In this document: positions 56,026 through 64,000 of the stretch, in pieces
Numbering within the stretch: position 1 is the stretch's first letter
Layout: each line of letters starts with the position of its first letter
Assembly: GCA_963989245.1 (NCBI GenBank)
Contig: OZ022340.1
Location: 36,723,375-36,787,374, forward strand
Reading direction: 5' to 3'
DNA: 64,000 nucleotides
Source of the DNA: Nansenia antarctica
Taxonomy: Eukaryota > Chordata > Actinopteri > Argentiniformes > Microstomatidae
Program-made: the position numbers and the translations under genes
The notes under the pieces: model-generated
Database searches by the model: none
Told to the model about the DNA's origin: nothing
The model's input: only the letters and a program-made list of their open reading frames with translations

Positions 56026-57320
56026 ATGAGGGGACCACATCCTTTTTGGACAATGGTGCTCCTGGCTTTAGGCCTCACTCTGTTATTCATAGGACAGACT
56101 CCAGAGCAAGATACTGATACTGATACACGAACACGACGATATCTGACTAACCTAACACAAGACAAAGACACCATTACGCACCCTTTTCTGACTAACACAA
56201 CTGACTGTTATGTTTGCTCCCATTTGCCTGTCTCAGCCAGCCACCCCTCTCTGTGGGTGGTTCCGCTCTCAAGACGACAAACAGAGTGCCTCATAAGCAA
56301 AATGACTGGAAATGACAACAAAACCACACAGTTCAGGAACAAAACTTATGCTCCATGCAGAGAAACGCACCCCTTGCATTTCCATTTGCCCAAACCACTC
56401 TTGACCCCTCTAGTCAGACTCGAACCTGGGGTCGAGCTCTCTGACTGCTTTACAAAGAATGGAACAAATCCTCTAGGGAACTCCCTGAGATAAGATGCCA
56501 AGTTACTTGGACAATACCAGATGACGCTGTTTTAAAAAATGGTTTTTCCATATCCCGTACCCCGTATCCCGATAGGAACTTAAAACGTTGGATAAGAATG
56601 AAAGATTTCCCTAGAAATGGCACTCAGCCAGTACAGGGGATATATTGGGTCTGTGGGAACAAGGCATACACCCATCTCCCAGGTAACTGGACTGGGGTGT
56701 GTGCCTCCGTTGCCCTATCAGAACACACTTACATCATGACCCATGACATCTCCTCCCGACGACCCAAACGAGACGCCCAGGTCCAGGCACACGACCCAGT
56801 CTGGGGCAGTGATGTCCCAGATGACAAGAAACTCTGGACTACTAGTCAAAAGATTGTACATGCATTATTCCCCTGGATAGGAGTAGGGAAGCATTCCCTG
56901 CTCCTAGAAACCCTGAACTATCAATTGGAGATATTTGTAAATGCATCCCTTACGATAAACGAAGCCCAGAGCCGCGAAATCGATCAGATCAGACTGATGG
57001 CACTCCAGAACCGAATGGCCCTTGACCTATTGACTGCAGTGGCAGGAGGAACATGTGTGATGCTTAACACCACATGCTGCACTTACATCACCGACAACTT
57101 ACACTCGCCCAACGTGACTGACGCTATGAACAGACTCCGTGACTTGCAACACATCCTGGCAACATCCCACACTGATCAGAATGCGTGGGGATGGTTGGAT
57201 TGGCTGAACCTGGGAGGCATGAAACAACTATTAGTAAAAGGACTAATGATTTTCTTTGTTGTAATGATTTCTGGCTGTGCTCGTTTGTTGTGTCTTCCCC
57301 TGCTTCAAAGCTATGACTAA
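56026..57320 (+). pseudogene. ERV envelope (SU and TM), frameshifted
   Basis: The likely start is ATG 56026, followed by a hydrophobic signal peptide (VLLALGLTLLFIG). The surface part has a CYVC motif and several N-glycosylation sites. Its frame is lost between about 56440 and 56490; the other frame continues to 57320 with CGNKAYTHLPGNWTG, a furin-type site RRPKR, the transmembrane subunit with a heptad region, a QNRMALDLL immunosuppressive-like segment and a CX6CC motif (CVMLNTTCC), then a membrane anchor (KGLMIFFVVMISG) and a very short tail. CX6CC indicates a gamma-type envelope with a covalent SU-TM link. Broken, so no functional envelope is expected. Confidence 0.88.
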
Positions 57321-57547
57321 CAAACTGATTTCAGGAATATTTGTCCAACAAATGTTGACTCGAGAAATTATGATGGAACCTAAGTACCAACCTCTAACCC
57401 AAGTTGAGAAAGATGAATATCATGTCTGTGATCTGTACGGCGACGTTGAATGACGGTTGAACTAGAAAATGTGAAAGCAAGATAGCTCTACCTGAATAAA
57501 GAAACTAATGTTTGTATCGTGACAAAATATGAAAAACAGCAGGGAAA

Positions 57548-57998
57548 TGTTAGAGTTGGACGATGTTTTCATAATGTTATCCATTTTTTAGGAAGACACT
57601 CTGTACTTGTACTCTGTACTTCTGCATAAACTCTTGCTCACCCCCTGTCCACTTCCTATATCCTGTCCCTGCCAGGCCTCCACTTCCTGACATTGTGTTG
57701 TCTGAGGGGCCCAGCAATGATCCGATTTTGCAAACGCTGTACTTCCTCATGAAACTGCCTCCCACTATGCTTCGTTTGTGTTACAATAAAAGCTACTTGG
57801 AGAGTGTAAGATTCAGATTGAGTTCGAGTACAGCCCTACAAGGTCTCTCGAATCACTCTCCTTGCGCAAGAAACTGAGCTCTTTTGACTCTGTGTCTCTT
57901 TGTGTCTGAAGTCTACTACGGTCTGTTTGAACTAGCGCTGGGTTAGCATTGCCTGCCTTACAACCAGGTTGAATTAGAATATAGTATTAAACCCAACA
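57548..57998 (+). repeat. ERV 3' LTR
   Basis: 451 bp, about 98 percent identical to the 5' LTR; most differences cluster in one 15-bp patch near 57580. A purine-rich AACAGCAGGGAAA directly upstream is the polypurine tract. AATAAA is at 57785-57790. Confidence 0.93.
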
Positions 57999-59031
57999 GT
58001 TTTCCAGAATTGAATTTTAGTTTGTAATTTATGTATTAGGGGCTGGAAGTTGGCTTGAAAAAGAGAGGAGTGGCATTTCGTGACTTCAATCCCTAGATAA
58101 GTGAATTTTTCTGTGGAAATCTTGAATGGAAAATGTTCTAAAGTGTTTGGAGGGACAGAGTGGACCGGCATCAATATGCTTTTGTTCCAATTAATTCTGT
58201 ATCCTGAAAATAGGTAATTTTTTTCTAAGAGTGTTGGTATGGTTGTTTGTGGTTTTGTTATGTACAGAAGAATATCATCTGCATATAAGGATATTTTGTT
58301 TGATGTTTCTTTTGTGTCATAGCCACAGATTTGGGGGTCTAGGCGAATACTCTGGGCAAGTGGTTCTATAGCTAGGCTAAATATCATTGCGGATAGGGGG
58401 CACCCTTGTCTTGTCCCTGAATAATGTAAAAGGAGGAGATAATGTTTGATTTATAAGGATTTGTGCTGTTGGATTCCTATAGAGAAGTTTAATCCATGCT
58501 AGAAAGTTATCTCCAAGGTTACATGTATGTAGGATCTCAAATAAATATGGCCATTCAATCTGGTCTAATGCTTTTTCAGCATCGAGCGTAAGTATGGCCA
58601 GATCTTCATTTCCCCTCCTTTTTGTATACATAATATTAAAGAGACGTCTTAGATTAAAGGTTGGATTTCTATTTGGTATGAAGCCTGTTTGATCTGTGTG
58701 GACTAAATAATTTAATAAAGGACTCAATCTATTTGCTAAAATTTTAGCATACAGTTTTCCGTCCAGATTTAGGAGACTGATTGGACGAAATGAGCCTACT
58801 TCCTGTGGATCTTTACCTTTTTTGTGTATCATTGTGATTGTTGCTTCAGTTAAGGTTGGAGGTAGAGTGCCATTTGATTGGGCCTGTGTGTACATTCTGT
58901 GTAAGTATGGTGAAAGAATAGTGTTGAATGTCTTGTATAGTTCACTTGGAATTCCATCTGGGCCTGGGGTCTTCCCATTTTTAAGAGACATAATGGTTTT
59001 TTTGAATTTCTGTGATTCTGAGTTCAGCATT
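57999..59031 (-). pseudogene. L1-type LINE RT (right of the ERV)
   Basis: Minus-strand RT blocks: NGKTPGPDGIPSELYK, FRPISLLNLDGKLYAKILAN, HTDQTGFIPNR, LTLDAEKALDQIEW and, after a shift near 58390-58430, MIFSLAIEPLAQSIR and the catalytic YADDILLY. These are L1/Tx1-type motifs. The endonuclease domain is absent: the element is cut at 59031 by the SINE-type repeat. The other half lies at 34972-36652. Confidence 0.88.
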
Positions 59032-59291
59032 GGGGCGGCTGTGGCGCAGGAGGTAGAGCCGCCGTCTAATGATGGCAAGGTTGGCAGATCGGCGGTTCGA
59101 GCCCCGGCTGGTCACATGTCGAAGTGTCCTTGGGCAAGACACTGAACCCCAAAATTGCTCCCAATGAGCAGGCCGGCGCCTTGCATGGCAGCTTGCCGCC
59201 ATTGGTGTGTGAATGTGTGTGTGAATGGGTGAATGAGAGGCCATTGTAAAGCGCTTTGGAATAAGGCATAATAAGTCAGTCCATTTACCAT
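59032..59291 (+). repeat. tRNA-derived SINE
   Basis: It begins GGGGCGGCTGTGGCGCAGGA with an A-box (GTGGCGCAGGAGG) and a B-box (GGTTCGAGCCC). The body (CTTGGGCAAGACACTGAACC) and end (GTAAAGCGCTTTGGAATAAG) follow a layout very common in teleost SINEs. No clear TSD is visible. Confidence 0.82.
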
Positions 59292-59591
59292 TTGTGACGA
59301 GACGTCATCGAACTGCGAAGTGGGCGCAAAGTGCAAAGGCTTCAATTTTGCGTTCAAAGATTTTTATTCGAAAAAATCTGATTTCGTTTTTTTGTCACCA
59401 GACACAAGTTAAGGTTTTGAACTACCCACTCGTTATTTTTTCGAGCAGTTTTACAATAGTTAAATACATGTACTTAATCAACAAAATAAGCTTATTTTTC
59501 GCCTGAATGCTTCTCAGAACTTGGGGGCGGGAACGTGAGCCCAGCTAACAACAACAATCGGTGTGAATGGCTGTGAGCTCAATCGACGTAG

Positions 59592-59623
59592 CCAATAGCT
59601 GGGCGAGGGGGAGGGATAAAAAG
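59592..59623 (+). promoter_or_regulatory. Core promoter of the five-exon gene
   Basis: CCAAT at 59592-59596 and a TATA-like ATAAAAAG at 59616-59623, in a GC-rich setting (GGGCGAGGGGGAGGG). The spacing to the ATG at 59675 allows transcription to start at about 59645-59655 with a short leader. Confidence 0.5.
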
Positions 59624-59674
59624 CCACATGCTGGTCTGTGTACTGTATTCTGCTTACTGCTGTGTGACTGAGAG

Positions 59675-62592
59675 ATGGAATCGCAAATGCTCGCCGATGA
59701 GATCAACAGAATTTCTGCTGCCGGTACAAGGATCGACAATGGAGAATTGATGACCTCGTTCATTGCTGACTACATGCACGGAGGCAATTCAGATCCTCTG
59801 TCCTCCTCGGATTCCGATAGCGAAGAAGAAGACTCGCTTCAACCACGATCTGAGATAGCTGATCTCGCCGAAGATTGGTCTGACGAGAATGTTGAAAATG
59901 AGTTTACCGAGCAAGACTCCGAATTGGACAAAATCAAACGATTTGAGTGCAAATGCCAGCGTAGACGCACAGACAATGCTCGACCGAGAATCTCTTGCAG
60001 CAAAAGACTGTCTTCTGAACTAATCTACGAGACGCGGTTGAATACAGCATCTTTGGATGCAGAGAACAAAGACTTGCTGGTTATCGGTGCTCTCTTGACG
60101 TCTATGAATCGTTCCCTTATGACTCAAGGTCTCAAAAAACTGCCTAAAAAACGCAAGTTATCCAGGGTATCATATTCCATTCAGGGGACGAACGTCTGCC
60201 GTGACACCTTCTGCTTCGTATTGGGGTAAGCTCTTTAAAATGTATACGTTCTGTTACTGTTAGTAGTTAAAATGACCTGGTATGTATCGTGGCGTTAGCC
60301 ATGCTAGCTAGCAGACATCAGCTATTTCTACTGTGCTGTTATTTATACGTTCTGTTACTGTTAGTAGTAATGACCTAGTATGTATCGTGGCGTTAGCCAT
60401 GCTAGCTAGCAGACATTATCTATAGCTATTAGTCTATTATTTATACGTTCTGTTGTTTTTTTGCTCAGGATAAGCAGCCGAACTCTCCATACCATTTCCC
60501 AATGGTACCAGGAGCACGGTGCTCTGCCACGCGAGAGAAAGACATGTCGAAAAAACAAAAACTTTCACACAAAAGATGACATCGATGCAGTCGTGAAATT
60601 CATCAAAAACTACGCTGAAGATCACGCCATTATTCTACCTGGCAGACACCCTGGACACAGGGACTACAGTGCTAAACTGCTGCCGTCCAATGTCACCAAA
60701 ACCTCCGTCTGGCGTCTCTACAATGATGCTCTGCAAACATCTGGTATGTAAAATGTGTGTGTGGGACTACAATCCAAGATTACAGAAATGTAACAATGTA
60801 AAATATGTTACATTGTGTTAAATATGCTAAAACAACTTTTTAAAATGACTTGACTGATGGCTGTGTTAACAGCCAGGCCCTGTGTATACACTGTGATAGC
60901 CATGCTAATGTGCAATTAACAAATTCAGATTCATGAGCCTGAAGTTGCTATTGCCAATACAATGGGGGGGGTTTGTTTAAAAAAAGGCACATTCATTGAG
61001 ACTATAGAATAGATTATGTTAAGCACATGGGAATGGCATTCATGTGATAATAGCATGATTGTTACATCATCACATTTTGCCATTGCATTGAACATGAATC
61101 AACACGTAGCATTGACTGAGCAATCCAATCTCATACTCATAAAATCTTCTTTTGCAGAGCAACGTGTTGTTGGTACGCAAGGCTTCCGAAATCTGTGGAA
61201 GCAATTGCTCCCTGAAATAACCAGCACCAAACCCCGGACAGATCTGTGCTGGGAGTGCCAGAGGAACAACTACCAAGTGTTCCGAAGTGCCAATCTGCCG
61301 GATGTGGTGAAATCAGCCAAGCTGAAGAAGCAGGAGCAGCATCTAGACCGTGTTGCAAAGGAGCGTTCTTTCTACCAGAAAATGAATGCTGCATGTGCGA
61401 AGGTCTGTGAGGAATTGCAGCTCTCTCTTGGCCCCTCCACACCAGCAAGCAAGGAAATCACAATGCACTACAGTTTTGATTTTGCACAACAGGTGAGAAT
61501 AACTTCATCCTATGACACTGTTGATTTGGTTGATTGAATTTCATTTACCCACACACACACCTCTGTGATGTTACTTTTCACTGCATCTAATATTTTTCTT
61601 CTCTTCCTCTTTTGCCTCTCTTTCTTAGGTCCACTACCCCACTGACCCTCATCAACCAGGGCCCATGTACTTTCTGACTCCACGCAAGTGCGGCCTCTTT
61701 GGTGTCTCCTGCGAAGGGATGCCTAAGCAGGTGAACTACCTCATCGATGAAGGGATGGCATCGAGTAAGGGCAGCAACGCAGTCATCAATTACCTGCATC
61801 ACTTCTTCGAGAAGTATGGAGTTGGAGAAACATACGTGGACCTGAACTGTGACAACTGCAGTGGCCAAAACAAGAACAACTTCATGCTGTGGTACTGTGC
61901 ATGGCGGACCATGCATGGCCTTCACAAGACACTGGGCCTCCACTTCCTGATTGCAGGCCACACCAAGTTTGGCCCCGACTGGTGCTTTGGCCTTATCAAG
62001 CAGTGCTTCAGGAAGACAGGAGTGGACACTTTGGATGACATTGTTAAAGTCGTGAGGGCCAGCTCTCCAGTGAAACACGTCAACATCCCCCAGCTTGTAG
62101 GCCTGGAGAATGGCACCGTGCTGGTTCAAACCTACGACTGGCAAAAGCATCTGGGTGGCTACTTCCGAAAGCTCCCACAGATTAAGAGTTACCAGCACTT
62201 CAGGTAATTCATTGTCATGTATTTACCTATTTCATTTTATGAACATAGTATGGCGGTCATATAATATCATTTACTGTGGGCAATCATTTAATGCATTGTC
62301 TTCATTCTGTTGCAGCTTTGATGCTCTGAAACCTGGCGTGGTTATAGCCAGTGAATACGACGGGGCAGAACCAGTCGAGTTTCAGCTACTGAAACACACT
62401 GATGTCAAGCCCCCCAGAGGTGATCTTCCTGTGCAAGCCCCACCCGGACTTGATGTGGCCAGACAGAAGTACCTTTTTGACAAGATCAGAGAATTCTGTA
62501 CTGATGAGGCGAAAGACACTACATGCCCCTGCCCACCAGACTCCACAGCACCTCTGAAAAAGGCACCTCAGAAAAAGGCTGTCCGTTTGTAG
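59675..62592 (+). CDS. Five-exon transposase-like gene, 670 residues, intact
   Basis: Exons are 59675-60225, 60469-60743, 61158-61492, 61629-62203 and 62316-62592. All introns are GT-AG with phases 2, 1, 0 and 2, and the joined frame is 671 codons including the stop. The N-terminus is acidic (SSSDSDSEEEDS), followed by a Cys-containing basic region (ECKCQRRR) and a helix-turn-helix-like stretch after the first intron (SSRTLHTISQWYQEHGALPR). The core has FDFAQQVHYP, then YVDLNCDNCSGQNKNNF and GHTKFGPDWCFGL, which look like an RNase H-fold transposase core. It resembles multicopy fish proteins that I would place near the DUF7869 group, from memory and not certain. The C-terminus is Lys/Pro-rich. 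Either a live transposon gene or a domesticated one. Confidence 0.85.
60240..60455. repeat. Tandem duplication in intron 1
   Basis: A segment of about 105 bp beginning ATACGTTCTGTTACTGTTAG and containing GGCGTTAGCCATGCTAGCTA is repeated twice, with the first bases present a third time. Confidence 0.9.
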
Positions 62593-62848
62593 CTGCAGGA
62601 CAAACACACAGGAGGAATGCAGGAATTGCACACTGATTGTACTTTGCACAGCTTGCCGCACTATTGTTCTGCTTTTTCCTCCTTAATATTAGTCATGATG
62701 TTATTTTATAAAGTCTAGATTTGAGCTGTAACTCTGTGCCTCGGATAGGAGCAATTTATCACTGTAATAACGTGCCACTTTTTTACTCTTACTCTTTTTA
62801 CATGGTTCATTCTGATTGCAGTACTGTGATTTGGTACACTTTTTTTGT

Positions 62849-63068
62849 GCTTTGGTCGACATGACGTGACGTGTGAAGTGTTTGTGAAGTGTGCCCATAT
62901 ATTTTTATTTTTATTAGATGTGCTTTGTTCGACATGACGTGACGTGCAATATTGGTGTGAAGTGTTTGTGAAGTGTGCCCATATATTTTTTATTTTATTA
63001 GATGTGCTTTGGTCGACATGACGTGACGTGCAATATTGGTGTGAAGTGTTTGTGAAGTGTGCCCATAT
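62849..63068. repeat. Three tandem units with GTCGACATGACGTGACGTG
   Basis: About three copies of a unit of 75-80 bp: GTGCTTTGGTCGACATGACG, TGACGTG, GTGAAGTGTTTGTGAAGTG, TGCCCATAT. The first copy lacks the CAATATTGGT block. It lies in the likely 3' untranslated or flanking region of the five-exon gene; AATAAA follows at about 63130. Confidence 0.85.
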
Positions 63069-63560
63069 TCTGTGTATGACACAATATTTACAGTGATATC
63101 TTTATCCTACCTATTCTTGTGTACTGTAAAATAAATTCTGATTCTGATTGAATACTTTTTTGTATCATTAAAAGACTAACTATAACAGTTACAACAACCA
63201 TAAATAATAATAAGCTGGGTAATTAGCTTAGGTAATACCTTGCTAGGTAATAATGTTATAGCTGTCTGACCCAGTGACCAGTATTGACAGCTGATAGCTG
63301 TCAAGCTAGAGGGGGAGTGGTTGGGGGTGGGGTTGACCAGCTATTGTTACCGCCCATTACCTGCCTGTGTGAAGGTGTGAAAAAGTCCAAAATCTTTGAA
63401 GGCCGTTTCCTCAGGATTTAGTTTTCAGGGTTAACACGTTTCAAATACTCATGTTGTCTTACATTTTGTCCCGATGTCTATGTATGACACATCATTTGAA
63501 AGCTTACAATCTGTAGTTTAAGCATATGTAAAAAAACTGAAAAATGACTTTGCCCCCTCC
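63069..63560. other. No gene; possible right end of a transposon
   Basis: Contains AAATAAATTCTGATTCTGATTG, a retroposon-like tail, and at 63547-63556 ACTTTGCCCC, which inverts to GGGGCAAAGT, similar to GGGCGCAAAGT at 59322. This is a weak candidate terminal repeat pair around the five-exon gene. Confidence 0.3.
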
Positions 63561-63570
63561 TTGATCATTC

Positions 63571-64000
63571 CACCAGATCGCGTCACATATTGTTGTCTTG
63601 TCTTACCCTATTTGAGTTACTGTGTGGAGATATGGGGAAATGAATATAAAAGCACTGTAAACCCATTGATTACACTACAGAAAAAAGCTATGAGGATTGT
63701 ACATAAGGTCGGATATCGTGATCACACTAATAACTTGTTCCTAATGTCAAATGCCTTAAAGCTCATGGACTTATTCAAATTTAAATTGGCACAGTTAATG
63801 TATAAAGCAAAGACTCAAGAACTCCCACGTAACATTAACAAATGATTTATAGAGAGGGATAAGGGGAGAGGTCATTTGAGAGGTAACCACAACTTTAACA
63901 AGGGTTATGCTCGCACCCATCTCAGGAGCAGGTGCATATCATTCTACAGAGTTACCATATGGAATGGGCTAGAGGAAAATATGAAGGAAAGCAGAAATAT
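63571..64000 (+). pseudogene. LINE RT C-terminal fragment
   Basis: The frame reads YCCLVLPYLSYCVEIWGN, TLQKKAMRIVHKVGYRDHTN and FKLAQLMYKAKTQELPRNINK, then a stop at 63843-63845; beyond it HLRSRCISFYRVTIWNGL is readable. The pattern L-Y-C-EIWG, LQ-KA-RI, I-F-G-WN-L is the C-terminal region of CR1/Rex1-type LINE reverse transcriptases. It continues past the window. Confidence 0.75.

Larger units (their letters stand above)
36653..57998 (+). mobile_element. Endogenous retrovirus with env, gamma-like, multiply interrupted
   Basis: Two LTRs (36653-37106 and 57548-57998) flank gag, protease, RT, RNase H, integrase and env in one orientation. A 5-bp duplication GTTTT (36648-36652 and 57999-58003) marks the insertion. 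The flanking L1 sequence continues in one frame across it (TGGAAAAC to TCTTCC). Without nested insertions the provirus would be about 9 kb. The LTRs differ by about eight substitutions and one 3-bp indel over about 451 bp, so the insertion is relatively young. It carries a hAT MITE, a SINE and an 11-kb DNA transposon, plus several stops and frameshifts, and is defective. Confidence 0.92.

Overview
This window is vertebrate, almost certainly teleost fish, repeat-dense nuclear DNA. There are no operons, ribosome binding sites or CRISPR arrays. The content is what fish genomes carry: DIRS-like tyrosine-recombinase retrotransposons, hAT transposons with introns and 8-bp target-site duplications (TSDs), L2/L1/CR1-like LINEs, tRNA-type SINEs, a chromodomain Ty3/gypsy element, a BEL/Pao element, an env-bearing endogenous retrovirus (ERV), a 5S rRNA fragment and many minisatellites. 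I see no confidently identifiable conserved host gene; the best candidate is a pair of small exon-like segments at 34.2-35.0 kb.

Layout. 1-5060: DIRS copy 1 (gag, RT/RNase H, recombinase), split by a hAT insertion at 1120-2166. 5061-5812: L2-like LINE remnant. 6240-7002: DIRS end fragment and a 26-bp satellite. 7129-10592: complete hAT transposon with TSDs and an uninterrupted four-exon transposase (713 codons before the stop). 11700-17659: DIRS copy 2. 17771-19772: internally deleted BED-finger hAT. 20321-26535: MITEs, a solo LTR and two large dimorphic satellites. 27225-28273: TA-flanked MITE with a telomere-like palindrome. 29072-33448: MITE family copies, a 5'-truncated chromodomain gypsy with its 3' LTR, and a 5S rRNA fragment.

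34972-59031 is one nested structure. An L1-type LINE (minus) was split by an ERV (36653-57998, TSD GTTTT). The ERV was split by a long-TIR DNA transposon (44370-55698, TSD AGA). Inside that lies an L2-type LINE, itself split by a BEL/Pao element (46460-53119, TSD CTGTC). A hAT MITE (37613-38807) and a SINE (41143-41351) also hit the ERV. The junctions are supported by TSDs and by reading frames that agree across the insertions, so the order of events can be read from the sequence.

59592-62592 holds the most interesting gene: five exons with GT-AG introns and matching phases encode an uninterrupted 670-residue protein with an acidic N-terminus, a helix-turn-helix-like stretch and a transposase-like core around DNCSGQNKNN. 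A CCAAT box and a TATA-like box lie upstream. It is either an intact intron-containing DNA transposon or a gene derived from one. The window ends in another LINE (63571-64000).
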